A DNA stretch of 64,000 bases, from positions 1 to 64,000 of the forward strand of contig CAJUFB010000006.1 in NCBI GenBank assembly GCA_910585805.1, in the 5' to 3' direction. The translations under genes and the position numbers were made by a program. The stretch is from an uncultured Acetatifactor sp. GTDB taxonomy: Bacteria > Bacillota > Clostridia > Lachnospirales > Lachnospiraceae. The notes below the pieces were generated by a model. It saw only the letters and a list, made by a program, of their open reading frames with translations. It searched no databases and was not told where the DNA came from. Every line of letters starts with the position of its first letter. Position 1 is the stretch's first letter. Shown here piece by piece: positions 26,236-34,519 of this stretch.

Positions 26236-26337
26236 AATGACTGCGGGTATAGACTGTTCCGAGCTTCGTTCTCTAAGATATGTGTTTCTGCTTGTCCGGG
26301 CATACCTTACGGGGATGAAGCGGCAGAAATGTATTGT

Positions 26338-26372
26338 TATAATTTATACTCACGGTCCGGGAGAATTTTGTG
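26338..26372 (+). repeat. Short dispersed repeat with ATTTATACTC core
   Basis: Bases from about 26340 read AATTTATACTCACGGTCC, matching the reverse complement of 24870-24886 (GATTTATACTCACGATCC) almost exactly. The core also occurs in the MATE 3' end near 12935. It lies in the 346-base gap after the YitT gene, which otherwise holds only a promoter. Confidence 0.5.
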
Positions 26373-26475
26373 GGATTAGAAAAAATGGATGAGCGCCAAC
26401 GCGCGGCATGACAAGCGCAAAACGGAAAATAAGGACAACGGCTTGAAAATGGTTGTTTACTGACCAATGTTTTGC

Positions 26476-26504
26476 TTGACGACAAGTGCGGAACGCAATA
26501 CAAT
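26476..26504 (+). promoter_or_regulatory. Promoter for the RACo-like activator gene
   Basis: TTGACG (26476-26481) and TACAAT (26499-26504) spaced 17 bases, 78 bases before the gene start. This is a good match to the main sigma factor consensus in an otherwise empty gap. Confidence 0.75.
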
Positions 26505-26581
26505 AATAGGCAGGTTTTTCTTAACAAAATGCTGTATTTACCACCAGGATAAAGCACAGGAAAGAAAGGAATGGAAGAAAA

Positions 26582-28108
26582 ATGCCTGTTGTGACGATCA
26601 ATGACGTACCTTATACGGTACCTTCCGGCACACGGCTGGGCACATTGCTGGCGCGGGAAGAAAAACTGGGGATGCCCTGCGGAGGACAGGGGAGATGCGG
26701 AAAATGCAAAGTGACCGCCCGGGGCGCTCTGAACCCGCTGACGGAACGCGAGAAACGTTACCTTTCCCGGAACGAGACTGCGCAGGGAATCCGTCTGGCT
26801 TGTATGACAGTGATAGAGGGTGACTGCGGCGTATGTATTACCGGAGAGAAGGAAGCGCAGATCCGTATCCGGGGAGATATGCCTCAGGTCCGGCTGCAGC
26901 CGGCTTTTACCGCTTACGGGTGCGCGGTAGATATCGGAACTACCACGCTGGCCGCCTGTCTGTATGACAGGAAAGGAAATCTGCTTGCCCAGGCCAGCAG
27001 CCGGAATCCCCAGGCAGGATGGGGGGCGGATGTTATCTCAAGGATGGATGCGGCGCTGAGGGGCGCAGGGCGGGAGCTGGCAGCGGCTGTCTGTAAGGCT
27101 GTTGACGAACTTCTGCTTCAGTTGTCTGAGACGGCAGGCATACATAGCCGGGAGATAGACGGACTGGTGATCACGGGAAATACAGTGATGCTTCACCTTC
27201 TCACGGAAACCTCAACGGAGCCTCTGTCCCATGCGCCGTTTGCGGTACAGCGGAGATTCGGCGAGACGATGGAAGCCGGCGCTTTGAGGTTTACTGCCGT
27301 GGCACCCGGGACAGGAGTTTATCTGCCGCCCTGCATATCGGCTTTTGTCGGCGCAGACCTGGTTACGGCGCTGCTGGCATCGGGCATTTACGATGGATCC
27401 GGCATACAGATGCTGACAGATATCGGAACCAACGGAGAGATGGCGCTGCTGCAAAACGGGCGGCTTTATGTCTGTTCCGCTGCCGCGGGACCGGCTTTTG
27501 AAGGCGCCGGAATTTCTCAGGGAATGCAGGGGAAAAACGGCGCCATAGACCAGGTGTTCCTTCAGGGCAATGAATTGGGGATCCATGTGATCGGAGAAGG
27601 CGCCGCGGAAGGAATCTGCGGAAGCGGTATTGTGGACGCCCTTGCCTGTCTGCTGGAAAGCGGACAGATTGACGAGACCGGGTATATGGAAGAGGAAAGC
27701 ATTTCAATAGCCCCTTCCGTAGCCGTTACCCAAAAGGATGTGCGGATGGTGCAGCTTGCCAAAAGCGCGATTCATGCGGGTATCCGGACGCTGCTCCATA
27801 TGGCGGACATTGATTGCGGGGAAGTCTCAAACCTGCTGATCGCCGGCGGTTTCGGCAGCTATCTGAATGTGAAAAATGCCGGACGGATAGGGCTGATCCC
27901 CGCCGGGCTGGTACCCAGAGTCCGTGTCATCGGCAATGCCGCCCTGAGCGGAGCCGCCATGCTGCTGCTGAACCAGGAATATCGCGCAGCCTGTAAAAAG
28001 TATGCAGACGATGCAAAAGAAATCCAGTTGTCCGTCAATCCTTTCTTTTCGGAAGAATACATGGCGCAGATGATGTTTTATACTTCAGACCGTCAGGATT
28101 TACAGTGA
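26582..28108 (+). CDS. RACo/RamA-like activator: 2Fe-2S ferredoxin plus ASKHA (DUF4445) domains
   Basis: A 508-residue protein like reductive activators of corrinoid enzymes. The N-terminal 2Fe-2S domain has the plant-type cysteines CGGQGRCGKC (about 33-42) and a further Cys in RLAC. The large actin-like ATPase part begins near GCAVDIGTTTLAACL (about 112), with TDIGTNGEMAL, GICGSGIVDAL and AGGFGSYLN. Relatives use ATP to reduce inactive Co(II) corrinoid proteins in methyltransferase systems. No corrinoid protein or methyltransferase gene is nearby, so the partner must be elsewhere. An AAGAAAGGA site precedes the start and the gene has its own promoter. Confidence 0.87.
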   Translation: MPVVTINDVPYTVPSGTRLGTLLAREEKLGMPCGGQGRCGKCKVTARGALNPLTEREKRYLSRNETAQGIRLACMTVIEGDCGVCITGEKEAQIRIRGDMPQVRLQPAFTAYGCAVDIGTTTLAACLYDRKGNLLAQASSRNPQAGWGADVISRMDAALRGAGRELAAAVCKAVDELLLQLSETAGIHSREIDGLVITGNTVMLHLLTETSTEPLSHAPFAVQRRFGETMEAGALRFTAVAPGTGVYLPPCISAFVGADLVTALLASGIYDGSGIQMLTDIGTNGEMALLQNGRLYVCSAAAGPAFEGAGISQGMQGKNGAIDQVFLQGNELGIHVIGEGAAEGICGSGIVDALACLLESGQIDETGYMEEESISIAPSVAVTQKDVRMVQLAKSAIHAGIRTLLHMADIDCGEVSNLLIAGGFGSYLNVKNAGRIGLIPAGLVPRVRVIGNAALSGAAMLLLNQEYRAACKKYADDAKEIQLSVNPFFSEEYMAQMMFYTSDRQDLQ

Positions 28109-28267
28109 TGCACTTCATCTTTCCGGCATTGCATAGTCGGAGAACTTTTATTGTACGCCGGCGCTTTCATGGTATCTTACCGGCAGTGTAAAGTGGGTAA
28201 AGTGAAATGCAAAAATCACTTTAGGACTACCAATTGCGGAACATTTAGTGTATAATAAACTAAAATA

Positions 28268-28468
28268 CCATCTGTCCGGAAGGATGAACGGACACATGTC
28301 CCTACGGCCGGAAGTGCTTCCCAGGAAATGGGCATCATCAGGACAGATACGGAACTTAAAACAGTATCTGTCCCGATGATGCCCGGAAGGATTAACGGAC
28401 GCATGCCCTTGCGGCCGGAAATGCTTCCCGGAAAATGGGCATCATCAGGACAGATACGGAACTTAAAA
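28268..28468. repeat. Tandem pair of palindromic elements before the fructokinase gene
   Basis: Two direct repeats of 86 bases, 28276-28361 and 28383-28468, lie 107 bases apart with about 88% identity. The second is bounded by 21-base inverted ends (28364-28384 and 28437-28457, one mismatch; GTATCTGTCC... and ...GGACAGATAC). The first copy has a shortened left end (ATCTGTCC) but the same right end. The 28330-28350 and 28364-28384 arms also pair with each other around a 13-base loop. The second copy runs into the ribosome site of the next gene. No transposase is present. Confidence 0.85.
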
Positions 28469-28486
28469 TAAGGAGGAGCGGACGCG

Positions 28487-29356
28487 ATGTTAATCGGAGG
28501 AATCGAGGCAGGCGGCACCAAAATGGTTTGCGCTGTAGGAGATGAAAACGGGGTGATCAAGGACAGAGTTTCTTTTCCGACCAGACAGCCCAAAGAGACA
28601 TTTGAGGAGATGATTGGCTACTATAAGAACTGGGACATTCAGTCCCTTGGGATAGGATGTTTCGGCCCGCTGGACTTGAATAAGGCATCGGAAACCTACG
28701 GGTATATTACAAAGACCCCGAAGGCAGGATGGGAGTACTGCGATGTGGCAGGGACCTTCCGGAAAGCCCTGAATGTGCCGGTCGGCTTTGATACGGATGT
28801 AAACGGCGCGATCCTGGGAGAAGTGACCTGGGGGGCAGCCAAAGGAGCGGATAGCGCGATCTATATTACGATAGGCACCGGTGTAGGCGTGGGTGTCTAT
28901 GTGAACGGCGGACTGCTTCACGGCCTGGTTCACCCGGAAGGGGGACATATCCTGATCGAAAGGCATCCGAAAGATACCTATAAGGGAAAGTGTCCTTTCC
29001 ATGGAAACTGCATTGAAGGGCTGGCATCCGGACCTGCTGTGGAAGAGCGCTGGGGCAGCAAGGGAATCGAACTGGCTGACAGAGACGAAGTCTGGGAGCT
29101 GGAAGCATACTATATTGCACAGGCAATTACAGATTATATTATGGTATATTCTCCCCAGAAAATCATCCTGTGGGGCGGGATCATGCATCAGCAGAAGCTG
29201 TTCGGAATGGTGAGGAAAGAGGTACTGCGCCTGCTGAACGGCTATGTCTCTCATAAGATGATCCTGGAACACATCGACGAATATATCGTACCTCCCGCTC
29301 TGGGCGAGGACCCCGGGATCATGGGGGCAATAAAACTGGGGTTGGATGCGCTTTAA
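28487..29356 (+). CDS. scrK: ROK-family fructokinase
   Basis: A 289-residue sugar kinase of the ROK family. It begins GGIEAGGTKMVCAVG (phosphate loop), has IGCFGPLDL, GFDTDVNGAILGE with the catalytic Asp, and ITIGTGVGVG. The zinc site follows HPEGGHILI and reads KGKCPFHGNCIEG. This set of motifs is that of ScrK/GmuE-type fructo(manno)kinases. It phosphorylates fructose (or mannose) at C6. The phosphomannose isomerase gene follows after about 98 bases, which links the pair to fructose-6-P/mannose-6-P exchange. An AGGAGG site precedes the ATG, overlapping the end of the upstream repeat. Confidence 0.88.
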   Translation: MLIGGIEAGGTKMVCAVGDENGVIKDRVSFPTRQPKETFEEMIGYYKNWDIQSLGIGCFGPLDLNKASETYGYITKTPKAGWEYCDVAGTFRKALNVPVGFDTDVNGAILGEVTWGAAKGADSAIYITIGTGVGVGVYVNGGLLHGLVHPEGGHILIERHPKDTYKGKCPFHGNCIEGLASGPAVEERWGSKGIELADRDEVWELEAYYIAQAITDYIMVYSPQKIILWGGIMHQQKLFGMVRKEVLRLLNGYVSHKMILEHIDEYIVPPALGEDPGIMGAIKLGLDAL

Positions 29357-29454
29357 TGACTGAAGGATTGTCGGAAAGCAGCCGCTGCGGTCGGTTCAGG
29401 CAGAAAGCCTTCACCGGCGCGTATAAATAACCTGGAAGGGACGAGGAAGATTTT

Positions 29455-30408
29455 ATGAGAAAAGATGGAAAAGAACTGCTTTTTTTAGTTCCGGTATGTA
29501 AGCATAATATCTGGGGCGGCGTTAAATTAAGGGAAGAATTCGGATATCCTGTGGAGGGAAACGACATCGGCGAATGCTGGGGAATTTCCGCCCATCCGGA
29601 AGGGGACGGAACCATACGGAACGGCGAATACCAGGGAAAGAAGCTGTCGGAACTCTGGGCAGAGCATCCGGAGCTGTTCGGAAACCTGCAGTACGACAGG
29701 TATCCGCTGTTGACGAAGATCATCGATGCACAGGATGACCTGAGCATCCAGGTACATCCGGACGATGCTTACGCCCGGGAGAATGAAAACGGCAGCCTGG
29801 GCAAGACAGAGTGCTGGTATATCATGGACTGTAATGAGGACGCAACCATAGTAATCGGCCATAATGCGAAGACGGAGACAGAATTAAAGGAAATGGTTGC
29901 GGAGGAAAGATGGCAGGAGCTGATCCGTGAGATTCCCATCCACAAGGGAGATTTTATCCAGATTGACCCGGGGACCGTGCATGCGATCAAAGCGGATACC
30001 TTAATCCTGGAGACCCAACAGAACAGCGCCATTACGTACCGGCTCTATGACTACGGCCGCCTCCAGAACGGGAAGCCCCGTGAGCTTCATATTGACAAGA
30101 GCCTGGATGTCATCACGGTGCCTGCGAAATCCGCAGAGGAAAGCGTAGAGTCCGTCTCCGGTTTGCTGGTGAATGCGTTAAATCAGATTTATACCTGTGA
30201 GAAATATACGGTCTTTAAGATAGATGTAAACGGCAGCGCAGCATTTGAGCAAAACTATCCCTTCCTGGCGGCGTCCGTGCTGGAAGGAGAGGGCAGCGTG
30301 GACGGAGCGGAAGTACACAAGGGCGATCATTTCATTATTCCTAATGGATATGGTAAAGTGGAAATGAACGGGAATATGAGTCTGATTTTGTCTACGGTAG
30401 AGAAATAA
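29455..30408 (+). CDS. manA: Mannose-6-phosphate isomerase, class I
   Basis: A 317-residue cupin-type zinc enzyme interconverting mannose-6-P and fructose-6-P. Zinc ligands are in SIQVHPDD, in the Glu of KTECWYI and in the His of PGTVHAI; other marks are PVCKHNIWGG and ETQQNSAITYRLYDYGR. This is the short Firmicute form. It lies downstream of the fructokinase gene. GGGACGAGGAAG lies before the ATG. A strong terminator follows within 20 bases. Confidence 0.95.
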   Translation: MRKDGKELLFLVPVCKHNIWGGVKLREEFGYPVEGNDIGECWGISAHPEGDGTIRNGEYQGKKLSELWAEHPELFGNLQYDRYPLLTKIIDAQDDLSIQVHPDDAYARENENGSLGKTECWYIMDCNEDATIVIGHNAKTETELKEMVAEERWQELIREIPIHKGDFIQIDPGTVHAIKADTLILETQQNSAITYRLYDYGRLQNGKPRELHIDKSLDVITVPAKSAEESVESVSGLLVNALNQIYTCEKYTVFKIDVNGSAAFEQNYPFLAASVLEGEGSVDGAEVHKGDHFIIPNGYGKVEMNGNMSLILSTVEK

Positions 30409-30423
30409 GGTGGATTTTTATGG

Positions 30424-30470
30424 AAAGAGTGGATTTGATATGTAGTTTACATGTTAAAATCCACTCTTTT
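30424..30470 (+). terminator. Terminator after manA
   Basis: AAAGAGTGGATTT (30424-30436) and AAATCCACTCTTT (30457-30469) are perfect 13-base complements around a 20-base loop, ending in a short T-run. It closes the scrK-manA unit. The motif GGAATTGTCGGAAAAA follows at once. Confidence 0.82.
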
Positions 30471-30608
30471 AGGAATTGTCGGAAAAATTGGGAGACACTT
30501 TCTTACACTCATATGCATGTTCATTTTCTGCTTGTGCTATACGCAAACGCTTCTGCAAAGGGAAAGAAAAATGCAGGAAATGAAGCAAAGCGGCGGAAAG
30601 GAACCGGG

Positions 30609-32195
30609 ATGGGCCAGTATTTAAATGTGGGAAATGACGGATTTCAGGCGATCAGGAAAGAGCTATATGTCGATAAGACAGGATTGATTTCTTTTATAAA
30701 CGAAACTCTGGGGACAATGAGAAAGCTGACATGTGTAAGCCGTCCCAGAAGGTTCGGAAAATCTTACGCGGCCAAGATGCTCTGCGCATATTATGACAAA
30801 AGCTGTGATTCCGGAAAGTTGTTTGAAGGGTTGAAGATTACGAAAGATTCTTCCTATGAAAAGTATTTAAACAGATATGATGTGATATATCTGGATATTA
30901 CCAGGTTCATTTTTGAACTGCATTCTGACATGAAAAATATGGTACCTTATATTCAAAAGCAGGTCATTCAGGAGCTTGTCAGGGAATATCCAGTGATTGA
31001 AAGACAGGATGAAGATTCGTTGGTGACAATATTGTTTAAAGTCAGGGAAGCCACAGGGAATAAGTTTATTTTTATTATCGACGAATGGGATGCCCTTTTT
31101 CGGGAAGCTGAAAGAGATGAGGCTGTACAGAAGGAGTATATTCAGCTGTTGCGGGGATTGTTTAAGAGCCCTGTCACGGATAAAATAATCGAGGCCGTCT
31201 ATATGACAGGAATTTTGCCCATCAAGAAATACGGAACGCATTCTGCCATGACGGATTTTGTAGAATATTCCATGCTTGACCAGGGAGAACTGGAAGAATA
31301 TGTGGGATTTACAGAGCAGGAAGTCAGGGGACTTTGCCGGAAATGCGATATGGATTACATGGAAATGAAACGGTGGTATGATGGTTATTCGTTCTCTGGA
31401 ATCAAATCTGTGTATAATCCAAACTCTGTAGTGAACGCCATTCGGAAGAGAAAAATCGGTTCCTATTGGACAAAAACAGAGACATATGAGTCATTGCGGA
31501 TATATATTGATATGGATATGGATGGATTGAAAGAATCGGTGGCTCAACTGACCGGAGGAGTACACTGTTCCATTGATACGGCTGCATTCCAGAATGATAT
31601 GACAAGTATACAGAGCAGGGATGATGTGCTTACGCTTTTAGTGCATCTGGGGTATCTGGCATATGATGAGGAGGCAGAGACAGTCAGCATTCCCAATGAG
31701 GAAATCCGGCTTGAGTTTATTCGGGCGATAAAAAACAGTAAGCGTAATGAGCTGGTCAGTTTGATCAGGGAATCGGATTTATTATTAAAGCATACTCTGA
31801 ATATGGACGGAGAAAAAGTTGCTGCCGCCATAGAAGAGATACACAGTGCGCAGACAGCGCCCCTTTTTTATAACAATGAACAGGCTCTTCGGAGTGTGAT
31901 ACGTTTTGCATACATCAGCTGTATCGGAGAATATAAAGAGATACAGGAACTGCCTTCAGGAACCGGATATGCGGATGTCGTTTATCTGCCCAAAAAGCAT
32001 TCGCCCATGCCGATTCTTCTCATTGAATTAAAGTGGAATAAGACAGCGGATGGAGCAATCAGCCAGATTAAGGAAAAGAAGTATCCGCAGGTTTTTGAAG
32101 GGTATGGAAGCGATATCCTTCTGGTTGGGATTAATTACGATGCTGAGTCAAAAAAACATGAGTGTATGATAGAAAGGTACGATATGCAGAAATGA
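30609..32195 (+). CDS. AAA-ATPase / PD-(D/E)XK nuclease-like protein (DUF1703)
   Basis: A 528-residue member of a family common in gut anaerobes, often in many copies. The N-terminal ATPase domain opens MGQYLNVGNDGFQAIRK, then ELYVDKTGLI and RPRRFGKSYAAKML (P-loop-like, about 44-57), and has Walker B IFIIDEWDALF. The C-terminal domain has the nuclease-like pattern GYADVVYLP...ILLIELKW (about 455-480). The cellular role is not established. The ATG at 30609 with AAAGGA is used; the earlier open frame from 30420 runs through the manA terminator. Codon use looks more AT-rich than the neighbours, which may mean later acquisition. Confidence 0.88.
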   Translation: MGQYLNVGNDGFQAIRKELYVDKTGLISFINETLGTMRKLTCVSRPRRFGKSYAAKMLCAYYDKSCDSGKLFEGLKITKDSSYEKYLNRYDVIYLDITRFIFELHSDMKNMVPYIQKQVIQELVREYPVIERQDEDSLVTILFKVREATGNKFIFIIDEWDALFREAERDEAVQKEYIQLLRGLFKSPVTDKIIEAVYMTGILPIKKYGTHSAMTDFVEYSMLDQGELEEYVGFTEQEVRGLCRKCDMDYMEMKRWYDGYSFSGIKSVYNPNSVVNAIRKRKIGSYWTKTETYESLRIYIDMDMDGLKESVAQLTGGVHCSIDTAAFQNDMTSIQSRDDVLTLLVHLGYLAYDEEAETVSIPNEEIRLEFIRAIKNSKRNELVSLIRESDLLLKHTLNMDGEKVAAAIEEIHSAQTAPLFYNNEQALRSVIRFAYISCIGEYKEIQELPSGTGYADVVYLPKKHSPMPILLIELKWNKTADGAISQIKEKKYPQVFEGYGSDILLVGINYDAESKKHECMIERYDMQK

Positions 32196-32287
32196 CAGTG
32201 AAAGTCTGGTGGTTCCCTGGAAGGATACGCTGGAGTGCGCAAGGCTGTTTGACAGGATTGAGGCGACGAGGGCGTAAAATTTTCTAT

Positions 32288-32316
32288 TTGAACAATACAG
32301 GTAATTGTGTTATGAT
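32288..32316 (+). promoter_or_regulatory. Promoter for leuCD
   Basis: TTGAAC (32288-32293) and TATGAT (32311-32316) with 17-base spacing, 33 bases before the leuC start. The leader is too short for a T-box or leucine attenuator. Confidence 0.7.
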
Positions 32317-32348
32317 AAAACACAGACATTTGATGAAAGGCAGGGTTA

Positions 32349-33623
32349 ATGGATATGGGAATGACAATGACACAGAAGATTCTGGCCGCTGCGGCAGGAC
32401 TTGAACAGGTTCAGGCAGGGCAGCTTATCGAGGCGGATCTTGACCTGGTACTGGGCAATGATATTACCAGTCCCGTGGCAATCAAGGAGATGGACAAGTT
32501 TCAGGTAAAGGGCGTGTTCGACAAGGATAAAATCGCTCTGGTGCCGGACCATTTTGTACCGAATAAAGATATCAAATCTGCGGAGCACTGTAAATGTGTC
32601 AGGGAGTTTGCCCGTAAAAATGAGATTACCAACTATTTCGAAGTAGGCGAGATGGGTATCGAGCATGCGCTGCTTCCCGAGAAAGGCCTCACTGTAGCAG
32701 GGGATGTGATCATCGGCGCGGATTCCCATACCTGTACTTACGGTGCGCTGGGGGCCTTTTCCACAGGCGTGGGCAGCACGGATATGGCGGCCGGAATGGC
32801 TACCGGCAAGGCATGGTTCAAGGTGCCTGCGGCCATCAAATTCATTCTCACCGGAAAGCCTGCAAAGTGGGTCAGCGGCAAGGATGTGATTTTACATATT
32901 ATAGGGATGATCGGCGTGGACGGGGCATTGTATAAGTCCATGGAATTCGTGGGAGACGGCATTGCAAATCTTTCCATGGATGACCGCTTTACCATTGCGA
33001 ACATGGCAATCGAAGCCGGCGGAAAGAACGGTATCTTCCCTGTCGACAAGCTGGCGGAAAACTATATGAAGGAGCATTCCGATAAACCGTACAAGATATA
33101 CGAAGCAGATGCGGATGCTGTCTACGATGCGGAGTACACTATTGACCTGAGTGCGCTGCGCCCTACGGTTGCCTTCCCGCACCTTCCGGAAAATACCCAT
33201 ACCATCGATGAAATCCGCCAGATGGAGAAAATCGCCATTGACCAGGTTGTAATCGGTTCCTGTACCAACGGGCGCCTGGACGACCTGAGGACTGCTGCAG
33301 AGGTATTGAAAGGGCGCCATGTGGCAAAAGGAATGCGCTGTATCGTGATTCCGGCTACCCAGGCCATCTACATGCAGGCCATGGAAGAGGGCCTTTTGAA
33401 GACCTTTATTGAAGCGGGCGCCATTGTCAGTACACCGACCTGCGGCCCCTGCCTGGGCGGATATATGGGAATCCTTGCAGAAGGCGAGCGTTGTGTATCC
33501 ACTACCAACCGCAATTTTGTGGGCCGCATGGGACATGTGACTTCCGAGATTTATCTGGCCAGCCCGGCGGTTGCGGCAGCCAGTGCGGTTACGGGTGTGA
33601 TTTCAGAGCCGGATGATTTGTAA
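32349..33623 (+). CDS. leuC: 3-isopropylmalate dehydratase, large subunit
   Basis: A 424-residue aconitase-family protein that isomerises 2- and 3-isopropylmalate in leucine synthesis together with LeuD. It has IIGADSHTCTYGALGAFSTGVGS-type segments, with the 4Fe-4S cysteines in GSCTNGR and CGPCLGG. The length fits the short, HacA-like bacterial/archaeal group. The start at 32349 has a GGCAGGG site; downstream Met codons are also possible. leuD follows after 98 bases. leuA and leuB are not in the window. Confidence 0.94.
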   Translation: MDMGMTMTQKILAAAAGLEQVQAGQLIEADLDLVLGNDITSPVAIKEMDKFQVKGVFDKDKIALVPDHFVPNKDIKSAEHCKCVREFARKNEITNYFEVGEMGIEHALLPEKGLTVAGDVIIGADSHTCTYGALGAFSTGVGSTDMAAGMATGKAWFKVPAAIKFILTGKPAKWVSGKDVILHIIGMIGVDGALYKSMEFVGDGIANLSMDDRFTIANMAIEAGGKNGIFPVDKLAENYMKEHSDKPYKIYEADADAVYDAEYTIDLSALRPTVAFPHLPENTHTIDEIRQMEKIAIDQVVIGSCTNGRLDDLRTAAEVLKGRHVAKGMRCIVIPATQAIYMQAMEEGLLKTFIEAGAIVSTPTCGPCLGGYMGILAEGERCVSTTNRNFVGRMGHVTSEIYLASPAVAAASAVTGVISEPDDL

Positions 33624-33721
33624 TCCATTTGATATACATAATTTTCTTAATATAGAGGGAAAGGAGCATTCCATATCTTGTTTTTGTACAAATGAAACAA
33701 TGTTATGGAATGAAGGAAAAT

Positions 33722-34207
33722 ATGAACGCAAAAGGAACAGTCTTTAAATATGGTGATAATGTAGATACGGATGTAATCATTCCTGCAAGGTACTTAAACA
33801 GTTCCGACCCTGCGGAGTTGGCAGTACACTGTATGGAGGATATTGATGCAGATTTCATTAAGAAAGTGAAGAAAGGCGACATTATCGTTGCGGAGAAGAA
33901 TTTCGGCTGCGGCTCTTCCAGAGAGCATGCCCCCATCGCCATCAAGGCTGCCGGTGTCAGCTGTGTCATAGCGGAGACCTTTGCCAGAATTTTCTACAGA
34001 AATGCCATCAATATCGGCCTGCCCATCATCGAATGCCCGGAGGCATGCCGGGGAATCGAAGCCGGAGACGAGGTTGAAGTGGATTTCGATTCCGGCGTCA
34101 TTACCAATGTGACGAAAGGAACCAGCTTCCAGGGACAGGCATTTCCGGAGTTTATGCAGAAGATTATCGCTTCGGAAGGATTGATTAATTATATTAACAG
34201 CAAGTAA
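33722..34207 (+). CDS. leuD: 3-isopropylmalate dehydratase, small subunit
   Basis: A 161-residue swivel domain partner of LeuC. It begins MNAKGTVFKYGDNVDTDVII and has the substrate loop KNFGCGSSREHAP and the IFYRNAINIGLP segment. The ATG at 33722 is chosen because AAGGAAAAT precedes it and the family starts there; the frame is open back to 33692. The gap from leuC contains no terminator, so both are probably on one transcript. Confidence 0.95.
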   Translation: MNAKGTVFKYGDNVDTDVIIPARYLNSSDPAELAVHCMEDIDADFIKKVKKGDIIVAEKNFGCGSSREHAPIAIKAAGVSCVIAETFARIFYRNAINIGLPIIECPEACRGIEAGDEVEVDFDSGVITNVTKGTSFQGQAFPEFMQKIIASEGLINYINSK

Positions 34208-34211
34208 AAGA

Positions 34212-34317
34212 TTGGTGTTAGTCAATAAGTGTGTTGGTGCAACATACAAAAGCTGATATTTCGGTGTTCATAATCGCAGGAAATGTACATACCAACACAG
34301 ATGTTGACTAACACCAA
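34212..34317. repeat. 106-base nested inverted repeat after leuD
   Basis: Perfect 14-base outer arms (TTGGTGTTAGTCAA, 34212-34225, and its complement 34304-34317) enclose perfect 8-base inner arms (GTGTTGGT 34231-34238 and ACCAACAC 34291-34298) around a loop of about 52 bases. There is no T-run. It could be a miniature element or a structured 3' end. Confidence 0.85.
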
Positions 34318-34519
34318 AAGATTTGAGATGCCATGAATAGGGGGAAATAAGGGCTTCGCAGAATACAGTGTGTAGGGCTGCGGGGCTCTTTTTCCCGCTT
34401 TGCGTACTGCTGTTTCCGGACAGAAGAAGCAGCAGAGGGGAATTCAGTGAACAGGAGAAGCCAATGATTTGGGAGGAAATATCCGGTGAATGGAACCGGG
34501 AAAGGAATTGGGAAAAATT

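Noticed and set aside
28487..30408. Complete mannose or fructose PTS operon
   Set aside because: Only the kinase and isomerase are present; no transporter or PTS genes are adjacent.
34212..34317. Insertion sequence after leuD
   Set aside because: Inverted ends are present, but there is no transposase frame between them; only a miniature element remains possible.
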